Source of the DNA: Effrenium voratum
Lineage: Eukaryota; Sar; Dinophyceae; Suessiales; Symbiodiniaceae
NCBI GenBank assembly: GCA_963377175.1
Contig: CAUJNA010001502.1
Span: 309,501-373,500 of the forward strand
Length of the DNA: 64,000 bases
Direction of reading: 5' to 3'
Position numbers and translations under genes: made by a program. The notes under the pieces are model-generated. The model saw nothing but the letters and a program-made list of their open reading frames with translations, was not told where the DNA came from and did no database searches. The first letter of the stretch is position 1. The number at the start of each line of letters is the position of its first letter. Positions 32,403-43,043 of this stretch are shown one piece after another.

Positions 32403-32599
32403 CAAAATCAAACGATTCAACCATAACATGTGTTAGTATTTGCGCTGGGGTTGTTGTATGTCTGAACGGTGGTGCCGAAGAGGATCTTCATCAGATGATG
32501 CCCATTGGTCAGCCCCGGATTAAGCAGAACCCCTTGACAATTACCGGGGTGTCCCCCCTTTAGTGGGTTGAATCCTTCACTTTGGTGGGGACAGACATT

Positions 32600-34360
32600 C
32601 CCCTGTAAATGGGATAGGTGAACAAAATCCGGGGTGCGTACTAGTCAACCCGGAGACATTTGGAATAATTTCGGAGGAGCCGCCCTGCACCAGTTTCGGG
32701 GCTCCACTTGAAATGACAACAACCCATGGTTCAGGGCCCTTCAAAGAGGGGACCTCCCAAAAAAGGAACCCTATAAGCCCCTAATAGGCGCCTTAGTCAC
32801 TATTAGCCCCTAGGCTTGGGGAATCGATTCGCGCCTATTGGGCCTGCCAACCTGAGAAACCAAATAGCGGGCTCGAATGAGAATCAAAAGGGAAACAAAC
32901 GGAACCCTCAAAATGAAAATTTGACTTCACATGCTTCACAGGAAAAGTTGCCTACTTGCTTCCCACGCGCGTTGCGCGTTGAACCCCTCTAAAGCAGAAC
33001 CAAAGTCAATGTTGAAGCGAAACAGTCATATAGGAAAAACGACAGAACATGCGAAACACAGTCGGTATCAAGACAATTGCACTCGGAATCTAATAAATTA
33101 CAAGGGCCACTTGCCGCCTCGCCCAAAAATGAAGTTCTGGACACCTTTTGACTTGCTGGTGAAGAGAACATAAGCAAACCAAGTTTCGGGGGGTTCTGAG
33201 TCCCTAGCGGCAGCAGCCCACCAGTTTCTCAGAACGTTAGACCCCCTAGACCTAGGTGTTGTTTCCTCTGTTTTCCGGGCTATTCCCAAATCCCCTGCCA
33301 CAAGTCCAATTTTTAGTGGCTCAGTGGAAACTACCACTAAACCAACTCAAAACCTTTAAAAAAAAGGACCTCAGGAACCAACTACCACTAAACTAAGCCC
33401 TGCAAAACAACCACCTAAGCAACCGGATGGCTGGAACCCACCAAATTTTCACTCGTCCAAACCATCCCGTGACACTCGCCCAGCGCCTCCGAAGGTTCCG
33501 CCGCATCTGGCGTGGAAGCCAGCCAGCCCAGCACGGAGGCATGGAGCCTTCAGGCAGAGAGCAGACTCCTAAAGCCAAGCACTCACTTTGGCTGTACCCC
33601 TGTGGTGGTGGTGAAACCAAAAGTAACCCCAATGAAAGGGGGGAAACCCGCTTAAAAGAAGTATGGGGTCCCAACTGAGCCAAAACCAAAAGTGGATCCC
33701 CCCTTTTTAATATGGACTAAGAACAATGGCATGTGATTGGTTGCCAAAGGAACCTGGGGGATCCCTTGAGGAACACGGCATGCGATTGGTTGCTTTGAAA
33801 CAACTTTTTGCTCAATGCTGGCCACTGCTTTGTACTAGCCCCGGCTCAGCAGACCTCCCCTCATGTGCCAAACAAGTTGGCTGGGAACCCTTGCTTCATG
33901 CGGTTGGGGGCAGGCACAATTCTCAGCCTGGTTGGCCAGGCCTGACTGGATTTGATTTGGTGGCAGTTGCGAGTTGTGCGGGGCTGGTTTCAGGTGTTGG
34001 GTTTAATGAGATCGTCATGAGGGCGGGTCTTGGGTTTGTTTGGGGTTTATTTAGGCTCGGCAACCACATCCCTAGCACAAATGAACATCATGTTTGTAAA
34101 CATGTGAGGGAGTTAAGTAACACTTGCAACCAACGGACTGGAGTACGAAGTAATACAAAGGTTCACTTTTTGGAATGCCATGACCAGAAAGGGGAGCAAA
34201 TCCAGTGTAACCGAAACAGCGGGTCCCAGAAGAGGAGAAGTATTAACATGCTACTTCAACATACGCCACCAAACGATGTTCAAGTTATCCACTTAGGCTG
34301 TCTGGGGTAGTTCAAGCTTGTATGGTCATGAGTGAAATGAGTGAACTAGCAGTGGTCTAG
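32600..34360. other. Intron-like stretch; one weak exon candidate near 33480-33545
   Basis: A GC-rich island near 33480-33545 has an open minus frame (TPDAAEPSEALGE) before a GC, but no clean acceptor in phase. The 194-aa plus frame at 33726 has no recognisable features. Confidence 0.3.
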
Positions 34361-34370
34361 TCCCTTCTGC

Positions 34371-34465
34371 TATGGATGGACGAAATCCGTTCGCTCCACT
34401 TCTTGAAGCCATGGTTGAAACCCGAACGTTCGTTGGTATTTACAGGGGGGTCACATCGTTCCATT
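34371..34465. mobile_element. MITE family 1, diverged left part
   Basis: ATGGATGGACGAAATCCGTT with TTGAAGCCATGG and GTATTTACAGGGG follows the interior of copy B. A GTGGTGCGAACCATTCCAGG block near 34556 may be its displaced right end. Confidence 0.5.
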
Positions 34466-34809
34466 ATGCCATTGGGTTTCCGCGGCTCACTTTGCTCAAA
34501 CTCCTCTCCAATTGACCTTTGAGTTCCCCCTATGTCTGGGTCCGCAATGAGTAGGTGGTGCGAACCATTCCAGGGATTTTGAGGCATGTATAGCACAGGG
34601 CCTACAAAGGCTTTCAAGCGATGGAGGTCCCCTTGCACCTGGTGCCAGATGTCTATAGGTGCGACATGGGGGGTGTCTTCATGGTCGGTGTCCCTTTGGC
34701 TCCAGTCAAAACCAACCAAAAAGCAGTACCCTCCTAGAAAGACACCACCCCGAATGGTCTATCCATCTACCGGGTGGGATCGCTTTCATGTCTTTTCCCT
34801 TTCTGCAAC

Positions 34810-34868
34810 TGAGAAGCTGCTGCAGCGAGGCGCGAAGCTTCTGTGAGTCCTGAGCAGAGGTCCGCAAG
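34810..34868 (-). CDS. Coding exon, helical (LADLCSGLTEASRLAAAASQ)
   Basis: Strong acceptor (CTATCTGTCTTTCAG) and GT donor GTTGCA. In phase 0 it reads LADLCSGLTEASRLAAAAS, compatible with the end of exon 35483-35621. The +1 frame (LRTSAQDSQKLRASLQQLL) is equally helical. Confidence 0.5.
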
Positions 34869-35482
34869 CTGAAAGACAGATAGGACAAATCAGGTGTCCC
34901 CGCTCAATTCTTGTCAATGCTGGGGGATTCATGATGTAAACTTATCTCTCTAGGGGTTGATTCCCCATTCTTTTCAACCACCGTTATTTTCATAAACCAG
35001 CCGTTTCACCTGGGATGTTGATGGTTTCCTGAAAAGAAGGTTGCCTGGGAAGAATGGGGAAGGTACCTGTAGAATATCTTACGCCCCCCACTAAAAACAG
35101 AAGAGGAAAAAACATGAGAACTGGAGGTTGGGCTGGATGGTTGGGTGTTTCTCAAAATGTCCCTCCTTGCAGTACAGTAAGTGGTTTGCGGTCACATACT
35201 TCGCATGCCAACTACCCTCTTTCAAACAATTATGGAAGTGGTCGTTTTGGGGCTTCCTCGAACGCCAGGTGGCAGTTCTCCTTTCAACAAAGGGGTACCC
35301 TCAAAAAACACAAACACAACCACAAAAACATGTACTTTTCCCTGTGGCTTCCGTTAACCCCCAAACATGGAGGGGGGGTTAGGCACCTCAAAAAACAGAC
35401 ACCAAAGGGATCCACACATTAAATACCAAGTTCAGGGGATCTATGGCGAGCACCTCCCCTTTGGCTCCATGGAAGTTCTGGC

Positions 35483-35621
35483 CTCCGCATCCACCAGCAC
35501 CAGCTCCAGCTCCAGTGCCAGGCTGCCCACCGCCACCATGCGGCTCAAATGCGCCGCGTGGGAGGACCAGTCCCCCACCACCTCGCAACTCCAGGTCGCG
35601 AAAAGCGCGTAGGTCGGCCGC
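35483..35621 (-). CDS. Coding exon, RPTYALFATWSCEVVGDWSS... (46 codons)
   Basis: One of the longest exons seen: one joining base, then RPTYALFATWSCEVVGDWSS, HAAHLSRMVAVGSLALELEL and VLVDAE. Acceptor GGCCGCCTTAG, donor GCCAGA. Trp-containing, with a hydrophobic helix at the end; looks like part of a folded domain but is not recognised. A short second frame after the same acceptor (AADLRAFRDLELR, GT donor) is an alternative. Confidence 0.6.
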
Positions 35622-35829
35622 CTAAGGCGGCCTGGAACCTCTACAACTAGGATGGAGACTGCAGGAAGCCACTGGCAGGAAACCGCATGCGGTGATCATT
35701 ACCTTTATTTGCTTGCTGTAGAACCGGCAGAAGGGAATGATGAATTTGAACAAATCCCAGCCACGCTTGTCCTTCGCTGGTCACCTCACTCAAAACGCAG
35801 GACTGCTGATAGCATCGCAAAAAGCTCCT

Positions 35830-36105
35830 AGCAAAGCAGACGCAATCCAAACAAACAAACAAGCAAGCAAACAAATCGAATTGAACCGAACAGAACCGAA
35901 CAGAACCCGCACCAATCCAAGAAAAATAACGATAATATTAAATTAACGTAGAAGCAACAAACTGTCAAACAAACAACCAACCACACACACAACCAAAAAC
36001 AAAGAACGCAAAACAACAAACACACAGAAATGCAACACCACAAATCAAAACAAACAAAACACACAACACGACAAAACGCAAGAAACCACACACACACACA
36101 CCCAC
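35830..36105. repeat. T-poor A/C-rich low-complexity tract
   Basis: AAACAAAC, AAGCAAGC and AACC motifs with (AC)n at the end. Several minus frames read Cys/Val/Leu-rich here only because of composition. Confidence 0.75.
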
Positions 36106-36260
36106 GGCACCTGTGCCCAGAGGGCGTTGGCCGAATGCGGCGCCATCGCCGGATCGACCACTAGAAGAAGCAGGTCGCCCAAGGCGTGCCTCCTCGGGCC
36201 GGAAGCGAATGAAGCGGTGCGAGTCGCCGACAAACACCAGGGCGAAAGTCGACGGTGCAA
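36100..36260 (-). CDS. Exon-like GC-rich island, frame unresolved
   Basis: One frame reads FALVFVGDSHRFIRFRPEEA at the 5' side; another reads LGDLLLLVVDPAMAPHSANA then LWAQV at the 3' side. Either it holds two short exons or one frame is a shadow. No clean splice pair could be fixed. Confidence 0.35.
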
Positions 36261-36289
36261 GGCCCTTAGGATCCCTTAGGTTTACTTAG

Positions 36290-36315
36290 TTTGGTGGTTT
36301 GGTGGTTGAAGCTAG
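36290..36315. repeat. Short (GGTGGTTT)n tract, locus 1
   Basis: Two to three units, preceded by GGTGCAAGGCCCTTAGGAT and followed by GGTTGAAGCTAG; the same context is found at 36425-36507. Confidence 0.6.
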
Positions 36316-36366
36316 TGATTCTCTAGGTCCTGTGTTGGCAGCAAAGCTTGGCAAACCTAAAAGCAC

Positions 36367-36422
36367 TTGGGAACCCTCCCAACCGAAAAAGGGGTAAGAA
36401 AGGGCACTACAGGGGGACCTGG
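36367..36422. repeat. Dispersed repeat 'GTAGTC...', partial copy 3a
   Basis: GAACCCTCCCAACCGAAAAA, then AAGGGCACTACAGGGGGACC: the distal half of the family. Confidence 0.55.
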
Positions 36423-36459
36423 AGATGGTGCGAGGCCCTTAGGATTCCTTAGGTGTATT

Positions 36460-36507
36460 TGCATTGGTGGTTTGGTGGTTTGGTGGTTTGGTGGTTTGGT
36501 GCTTGAA
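36460..36507. repeat. (GGTGGTTT)n tract, locus 2
   Basis: About five units, with upstream GGTGCGAGGCCCTTAGGATT shared with locus 1, and downstream GGTGCTTGAAGG shared with the long array at 51223. Confidence 0.7.
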
Positions 36508-36540
36508 GGTAGTTTCCAATTTACTCCTCTAGTGCCTCCA

Positions 36541-36620
36541 GATTTGAGAGCTTAGATTAGGGTGCCCGATTCTTTTTCTGTAGCCATTCTTAGCAGGGGA
36601 ACCCTCCCAACCAAAAAGGG
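36541..36620. repeat. Dispersed repeat 'GTAGTCTATTTTAGTAGG', copy 3b (diverged)
   Basis: GAGCTTAGATTAGGGTGCCC, CTGTAGCCATTCTTAGCAGG, GGAACCCTCCCAACCAAAAA. Confidence 0.5.
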
Positions 36621-37614
36621 ATCTGCAATTGGTCTTCCCTCGGATCTGTTAGCATCGTTAGTGGGGATGTGGGCGGCTACTGTTTTATTTGCTTTCTGAG
36701 GCGGGTTGATCTTAAAAAGGACTCAACAGGCCAAACAACAAAACACACGGCAAATACACATCCGCACTGGTGGTGTGGGTTCTTGGCCTATGCTCATGAA
36801 ATCTCATGAGGGAACTTTTTTGATAGTACGCCGCAGCCGAGCTGAAGTAACTTATATATACGCCGTTTTGTTCAGTTCTGCACAATAACTATGAGTTTTG
36901 CGGAGACCCCAGCAATGAGTAGCCTCTCGTTTGTGGATGCTCAGCTCGCCACAAAAAGGCGGACACTCAGTGCCGAGATTCTGTGCGTCCTGTAAAACAG
37001 CTGGTGGTTTGACTTGGCCCGGCCCGAAAGACCCTATTCCTCTGAGAGGTAAGAATGCCTTGGTTGAGCTGGAGACTTTGAACACGACCCTGGGGAATAT
37101 TTTGCCTGGGGGGGGGGGAAGGCCAGCAAAATATTTGAGCTTTGTGCGCAAGTGATGGTATAAATGCTGTACCTCCAACAAACACGGGTGTAAAGCTTGA
37201 ATGCCACACAGCCATGGAAAGGGGCCAACTCCATGCGCGGGCCTTACAACTCATTGAGTAGGTGTCAACCAAAAAGTCCACTCTCTTTGCGCTATTGAAC
37301 TTCTCTTCCCACAGAGATCCAAAACGAATTTTAAGAAACGCCAGGTGAGGTCCACCATCCCCTCCCCTCCCCTTTTGTGGCCATGGGTCAAACTCTCGTA
37401 GTGAACATCCCAATCCCCACTAAAATCCCGACTAAATTGGTGGTGAATTCACCAATCCCCCAAACTGGGATCCCAAAACGGTTTTGACCCATAATCGGGG
37501 ACCGCGGGTTTTTAGTCTACTTCTCCACTTACCAGGGTTCCATTGTGGGTACCTATTTCTGACCCACAGCCAAGGCCCACCATCCACTCTTCCCTTTTGG
37601 AGGCTCAGGGCAGC

Positions 37615-37736
37615 CGAGCGGCCAGGAGCTGTGCCACACAGCGCTCTGCAGCAGCCGCGCCACCAGGCGCGGCATCTGCCAGGCCACCGCGGTTTGGCAC
37701 GCCAAGCGCTCCGAGGACAACATCTCGCGGAGGTAC
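37615..37736 (-). CDS. Coding exon YLREMLSSERLACQTAVAWQ... (helical)
   Basis: After one joining base it reads YLREMLSSERLACQTAVAWQ, MPRLVARLLQSAVWHSSWPL. Acceptor AGCCCTCCCAG; donor uncertain (GC at 37614 is one choice). The one-base start completes the two bases left by exon 38838-38898, giving ...DFVK-YLREML. All frames are open in this 65%-GC island, but this one is the most protein-like. Confidence 0.55.
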
Positions 37737-38027
37737 CTGGGAGGGCTCCCAAAAGCTTCAGGGCCACCGCCGATCAAGAGGGGTCTCTACTGAAACGTCT
37801 CTTGGAGTTGGTCATGCGAGGTTAAACTCATGAGTGGATGGTCCAAAAAAAGTCCAAACTTTATATGTACCACTAAAATGGTCTTCCCCAAAAGTTTAAA
37901 GTGCATGAACTCAGGAAGTGAGTAAAGGGAAATGGATCAAACAAGTTGTCCCGCGCAGATCCAGAGGGGTGTCTCCTAGGTCCGCCAGATTTAAAGGTTA
38001 GAATAAGGCTACCCGATTTGTTTTTCC

Positions 38028-38120
38028 AGTAAAGAGGTTAGAATAAGTTGGTACCAACTTGTTTCTGTAGTCTATTTTAGTAGGGGAACCCCCCAACAAA
38101 AAGGCTACCGGGAGACCTAG
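38028..38120. repeat. Dispersed repeat 'GTAGTCTATTTTAGTAGG', copy 4
   Basis: GTAAAGAGGTTAGAATAAG, TTGGTACCAACTTGTTTCTG, TAGTCTATTTTAGTAGGGGA and ACCCCCCAAC; the closest match to the copy at 22885. A second partial TTAAAGGTTAGAATAAGG precedes it. Confidence 0.7.
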
Positions 38121-38837
38121 TCTACAAACTGGGGCACCTTTCCTTGGAGTTGGTCATGCTTGGCAGTATTTAAAGGGAAAGACACACGTACCTCAAAAGC
38201 TGCAGGACCACCAAAGAACAGATTCGCGAGGGCTCTAGAAATTGGGCTTTTTGGAGTTGATAGCCCTTGGTAAATTTCTGGACCAGATCAAAGCTTGCTG
38301 CTGCGATAGGCAGGGAATAAGAAATCGAATGAAGCTGTGGGTCCCCTTAAAGAAAACCACAGGTGCATTCCAGTTCTCATTCTGAGCTGGTACCCGGTAC
38401 CCCTTTTAGGTAGGTTTCAAAGGGGCCTAGCAAAAGACAGAGGTCGAGGGCTACCTCAGCCCATCCCTAACCCAAATGTTGTTGGAAAAGGGCACATGGG
38501 TTTGGCGTGGGGGTGCAGAAAGAAGCAATGCAATAGGCAGCATGTTCTTTTGCGGCCTCGCACGCAGGGGTCGAGAGTTTGGGGTGTGGGAGGTTGTAGC
38601 GGGATCAATGATCAAGCACAAGACCCGGAATTGGTAGCCCCGTGTTGAATTGGACCCTTACAAAGGGCCTGAACTCATCACATTCAGACCGCCCAGACTG
38701 CCCCCCTTAAGCATAACTAGGCTCACGGACATGTCCAAATCACACACCCGCAGTCAACAGAAAATGAAACGAGTTGTCTCCGCTGCATAAGCTGAATTAC
38801 CAAACTTTTGGAGCGCTCCAAAGACTAGCTGAGGGAC

Positions 38838-38898
38838 TTGACGAAGTCCCCGAGCTTCTCAATCATACTCACCGCGTCCTTTGCATCCTCATCCTCTC
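38838..38898 (-). CDS. Coding exon EDEDAKDAVSMIEKLGDFVK (2-nt start and end)
   Basis: Acceptor CCGTCTCTAAG, GT donor GTCCCT. 'DAVSMIEKLGDFVK' resembles the KVVTMMEKL helix of exon 8537-8626, suggesting a related helical repeat. Its two end bases plus one from 37736 make Lys. Confidence 0.6.
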
Positions 38899-39192
38899 CT
38901 TAGAGACGGGAAGCAGTACTTGCCAAGGGAAGAATGGACAGCTTTGCGTGTTGCAGGGATTTCAACAGACAACCGAACTCTAAGAAAGCAGAACACCTTT
39001 GACTTGCTCAGAGGCCACGGGCCGAAGACACCGGCCGGGCTCCAACATGATGCCCAACAAACGGACGCAAGGACTTGTCACAAGATAATGCATGGACCAA
39101 ACGAAAAGGGGGGGTTGCCAACCAAGAAAAAATCCATCTTGGTTTGGAGCCAGCCCAACTCGCACCCAGCGTCTGCTCAAGCCTTTCCCCGC

Positions 39193-39267
39193 TGCAAAGG
39201 CGATGGCGTCGATGGCTTTCTCTGCGCGGTCGGTGAAGGAGGTCGCCAAAGGCAGCGGCCCATAATT
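39193..39267 (-). CDS. Coding exon NYGPLPLATSFTDRAEKAID... (phase 0/0)
   Basis: Twenty-five codons, ending AIDAIAFA; acceptor TGCTCGTTCAG, donor GCGGGG. Second half is an amphipathic helix. Confidence 0.55.
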
Positions 39268-39702
39268 CTGAACGAGCATCTCCTTAGGTCATAGGCGGCC
39301 TTCTGGAAACCTAGATGGCCCTGGTAAATGTTTTTTTTTTTTACATCTAAACCAGGGTCCACTATAGAACCCCTAGTTGCTCAGCTTCCATGAAAATGGT
39401 GGCTTAGATTGGTGGTGCCGATTTGTGCACTATTGACCCCCTGTATTTGCATGTCAAGGGGCCCAGCCCCACACAACATGGACATCTGTCGGGCTTCCCT
39501 TGAAAGCGACAGCATATTGTTTGGGAGGCTTGTGTGGAACCCCAGCCCCACCCCAACAAGTAACTCAGACCTTGTGTCGGTTTGGTTGTTGTCCAATGGA
39601 AATCACTCATGAATGAACAAAGAGAGGCTGAAAATATATGGTCCCTAAGGGATACCGAAGGAAGCCGTTCATCAATGTTCGGCCCGAAAGGGCTTTGAAA
39701 TC

Positions 39703-39755
39703 CGAACACACACACACACACACGAAATCGGAACACACACACACACACACACACC
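39703..39755. repeat. Two (AC)n tracts
   Basis: ACACAC runs separated by GAAATCGGA. Confidence 0.9.
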
Positions 39756-40124
39756 AGGCAATGCAGGCACAGCAAGGCTCTTAAGCAGCAGCGTTGAGTG
39801 TACACACCTCAAAGTTGGATGGGGGCTTCCCACTTCCGAAAATGGCAACTGAGCTTTAACCGAGGCCGCTAGACTTACACTCACTGGGCCTCAGTGGTCT
39901 GAAGGAAAGGACACCATTTTGGGTCCCTGGGCTGCTTGATTTCAAAGGCAAACTATTCCCAAACATAGATGACCTTTCAATGACATAGATGGCCCTGGCT
40001 GTGGTTTAGATGGGTTCTCTTCCAGTTGCCATTTATTTCTTACCAAAGTAACCCAAAAGGACGCCTATGTTCCCAGAAAGGGAGAAAGGGCACTGGGCTT
40101 GGACAAGGCACCACAAGGCTTCGC

Positions 40125-40183
40125 AGGTCTTGTCCCGTGCTATCCTTCGGCTTGTCGTCCGAAAGCACCAGTGCTGACTCCTC
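40125..40183 (-). CDS. Coding exon EESALVLSDDKPKDSTGQD
   Basis: Acceptor TCTTGTTGGCAG; ends at GC donor GCGAAG after two extra bases, or at GA donor GATAGC after EESALVLSDDKPK (which would suit the phase of 39193). Acidic linker. Confidence 0.5.
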
Positions 40184-40389
40184 CTGCCAACAAGATATGG
40201 CATGCATGAAATACTCCAACCCCCACATTGTGTGTAGATCCAACCCAACGAAACTCAATAAATAACATCAATTGAGCTTTTGCAGGAATCGGTGAATGTT
40301 ACCCCATGTAGATTGCCTGGATGAGATTCATCTGGCGTCCAGTTGCCCCCAGGAAAATATCAAAACAAACTCATGCACTTTGAGCGTAG

Positions 40390-40500
40390 TGGCCGGCGCC
40401 ACGATTGCATCCCATCAGCGATCGCAGCCAAGCCAAAGATACCCCAAGAGCCAAGTGACGAGTTCACGTTGGGCGGCTTGCCGTTTTGGGCGAGAAATGT
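40390..40500 (-). CDS. Exon-like stretch AQNGKPPNVNSSLGSWGIFG
   Basis: The minus frame reads AQNGKPPNVNSSLGSWGIFG then LAAIADGMQSW. Protein-like, but neither splice site is clear; the plus strand is open as well. Confidence 0.3.
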
Positions 40501-41329
40501 GTTCTATTTATTCACAACCCTTGGTACGGCGGCAAAAATCTGTGTTGTTTGCAGCTGCCTGCTAAAAATGACCCAAAAAGCAAAAACTAACAAGCTTGCC
40601 AGAACTGACCGTGCCAGAAAGCCGTTGAGGCCAAAGGGTGCCGGAGGCGGACTGAACGGGATCCAGAATTCGTAAATGTGAACCCTGGTATTTAAGTCAC
40701 CCTGGTTGATGTTGATCGGGGTGGCATCCGCCAGCAAAAGAAGCAGAACCAACATAGCAAAACGTAGCGCAACATACCAGCATAGACCCATTGGAACCTT
40801 GACCAAACCTTTGGCCAAAAGGCTCATTTGCTCATCCCTGAAAGCCAAACAAAAAATGAGTCCTAAGTCCGAATGCCATTGCGGGGGTTCCATGTGTTTC
40901 AAACGGGGTGGGGATGTTCTGATTGCAACTCACTACGGAAAAGGCGGATGCCCTAAGAAGGGCGCGCCATCTTCATTGAGCTCGCTAAGCACAACGGAAA
41001 AAAGGGGGGGTGCTGAAACTGGTGTCAGGAAACAACAATAGGGTCAAAGAATGTCAAAGAACAAACAACAAATCTGAATGAGATAAATAGTAATGATGGG
41101 GTGACGCCAAAAGCATATGTGCAGTCTTAATTTAAGACTTGGTCAACCTCAAATCGCAGGGCTCCTTCAATTCAATGGAAACCCTTTTGTGCCCCCTTTT
41201 TACGGGTGAGTTGTGCGGATACCCCTCTTTCAGTGGTTTTCCAGGAACGCCAAAAAAGGACATCCGCCCTTTTTGTGGGGGTCCCCTAGAAAAAGGACAC
41301 AATGGCCCATCTCCCTTCCACTCCTTCGC

Positions 41330-41429
41330 CTTGTCTTTCGCCTTTGCCCTGCTGGGCCGCGGTGGCGACTCCGCCTTGCGGCTGCTTCGCCGCGCCGACC
41401 GGGACCGCGCGCCGGGACCGGCCGACTTC
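41330..41429 (-). CDS. Coding exon, RS-like basic segment (33 codons)
   Basis: One joining base, then KSAGPGARSRSARRSSRKAE, SPPRPSRAKAKDK. Acceptor TTTTTGGCCCAG, donor GCGAAG. Arg/Ser then Lys/Ala composition as in splicing or chromatin-associated proteins. It follows the AT-hook-like exon 42421-42513; joining them in frame needs a GA donor at 42418 or an unseen exon. Confidence 0.6.
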
Positions 41430-41464
41430 CTGGGCCAAAAAATGAGCGCTCCGCGTGTCACATG

Positions 41465-41745
41465 CAGTCCTTGTAAATGCTTTAATTGAGGGAACCCAGA
41501 AGTTTGCGGGGGGGTGACGGGGAGTTATGAAGACCCTTACTTGGATGTTGAACCAACGTCAGGTTAGTAGGTAAAAAGCCATGGTAAGGGGACGATCACC
41601 CCAGTCACACGAGTTACATTACAACCATAGCTATAACCTGCTTACTAAGTTGGTTGAACATCCAAGTAAGGGGCTTCATAACTCCCCCAAACTCCCTGAA
41701 AACTTCTGGTGTGCGTCAAACAAAGCATTTACAAGCAGTTACTGC
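41465..41745. mobile_element. Foldback element with about 95-bp inverted arms
   Basis: Left arm (41465-41562) and right arm (41650-41745) are inverted copies: TTGTAAATGCTTT, CCAGAAGTTT, GGGAGTTATGAAG and CCTTACTTGGATGTT each have a complementary partner in reverse order. The interior is about 90 bp without coding capacity. Confidence 0.75.
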
Positions 41746-41903
41746 AGGTAATCTCAGAGGCCAAATAGCTGCACAAGACTTCTTAAGCCCATAATATGGA
41801 CCCAAAAAGGCTTCCTCTACAAATGGTTGTTTTTCGGGTAGCATGTTGATCTCACATGCAAGGCTTGTAACAGGTTCCTTGAATCAACTTCAGCCATTGG
41901 ATT

Positions 41904-41995
41904 GGTGGTTTGGAGTGGTGTTCCGGGCTGGGGAACTGTTTTACCTCTACAAGAGCCCTGGGTTCAAATCCAGATAGCCACAACTCCAAACCACC
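41904..41995. mobile_element. tRNA-like foldback element, copy 1
   Basis: Perfect 13-bp inverted ends GGTGGTTTGGAGT / ACTCCAAACCACC enclose GGGTTCAAATCC at about 41960-41971, matching the Pol III B-box consensus. A GGAGTGGTGTTCCGG stretch sits where an A box/D arm would be. The cloverleaf does not fold cleanly, so this is not a functional tRNA gene; a SINE-like element is likely. Confidence 0.5.
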
Positions 41996-42420
41996 TCCCC
42001 GCACAAGGGAGGATACGTAAAAAACAGCGCAGCCTTGCCGCGTGGCCGAAACAAGCTCGGTCGATCAAAGATCCTCTTCCCCAGACCCTCCCACGGCTTC
42101 TGCAAAATACGGCCTTGGGGCAACACCAGGCTGAGACTTGTTTTTAACCCCAAAGGGAACTTCAGGGACCTGGGAAAAGGAAATGCCCTTTTAGTTGGGT
42201 TAGATGGTTTATGCTATTTTATGCTGCTTTCAAGAAAATTGCCAACCCGCCAACAGATTAATCTAAGGGTTGATTCCCCGTTCCTTCCAACCATCCTTAT
42301 TTTCGAAGACCGGGGGGTTTCTGGAGGTTTAGACAAAAGGATCCCTGGAAAGAATGGGGAAGGTAGCACTAGGCAAACTCCGAGCGTCGCTTTTGCCTTT
42401 GCCTTGGCTTTCGCCTTCGC

Positions 42421-42513
42421 CTTGGGCGCCGGCAAGGCCGGCCACCCCGGCAATGCCGCCTGCGTCTTGCGCGGGCGCCCGCGCCGCGGCTGCTGGCGCC
42501 GCTTGCGGCCCTC
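42421..42513 (-). CDS. Coding exon with AT-hook-like core RRGRPRK (31 codons)
   Basis: EGRKRRQQPRRGRPRKTQAA, then LPGWPALPAPK, after acceptor GCCGGTCTAG. Donor GCGAAG, or the exon runs on through a Lys/Ala repeat (AKAKAKAKAKA). PRRGRPRK is the minor-groove-binding AT-hook core, so a chromatin role is plausible by inference only. Confidence 0.6.
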
Positions 42514-42968
42514 CTAGACCGGCTGCCCTCTTTTGGCCCGGACAACTAGACTTCTATTTGGAGACATGCACAAAAGACAAAGGTTGCAACCCGGACCCCC
42601 CCCCCTTATTCCCTCACTTCTTGAGTTGATTGTCCAACAAGGGTTCGAGTTTTGTTCTTGCCGCTAGAATGGAGGTCCACCAATCCCCCCTACCTTAAGG
42701 GGGAGGGGGGTGGGGGGTCCCCCAATTCCATTTTTGGTTGCCACAATCGGAGATCTCCTGGGGTCGAAATCCCCCTCCCGCAGTTCAATTTTTCACTTTC
42801 TGGTGCTCAGCAGGGAGTTAGAAATGGAATGACCCTGACAAACCATCCAACTTTCAGGGGATCAACAAAGCCTGGGTTCATTCCATTTCTCCCTCCCTAC
42901 CTCTCGCACCAGCAAGTGAAGGGGGACCAGATCTGGGGATGTCCACTACTCGCCCGCCCTCAAGGCGC

Positions 42969-43043
42969 GCGATCCTCCGCCAGGAAGGCCAAGACCCGAC
43001 TTCTCAACGCCGCCATGAGCGCCATGGCGTCCGCGTGCTCCGC
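42969..43043 (-). CDS. Coding exon AEHADAMALMAALRSRVLAF (phase 0/0)
   Basis: Twenty-five codons of Ala/Leu/Met-rich helix ending LAEDR. Acceptor CGTTCGGCAG, donor GCGCCT. Reads without a stop to TGA shortly after the donor. Confidence 0.65.

Noticed and set aside
33660..33700. Possible spliced-leader relic (TTTTGGCTCAG on the minus strand)
   Set aside because: Only about ten bases agree with the dinoflagellate spliced leader; too short to claim, and no other copy was seen.
33726..34310. 194-aa plus-strand open frame
   Set aside because: Chance frame; no similarity or structure visible.
40850..41041. Plus-strand Cys/His/Gly-rich frame (SECHCGGSMCFKRGG)
   Set aside because: Suggestive of a small zinc site, but composition is intron-like and no splice sites fit on the plus strand.
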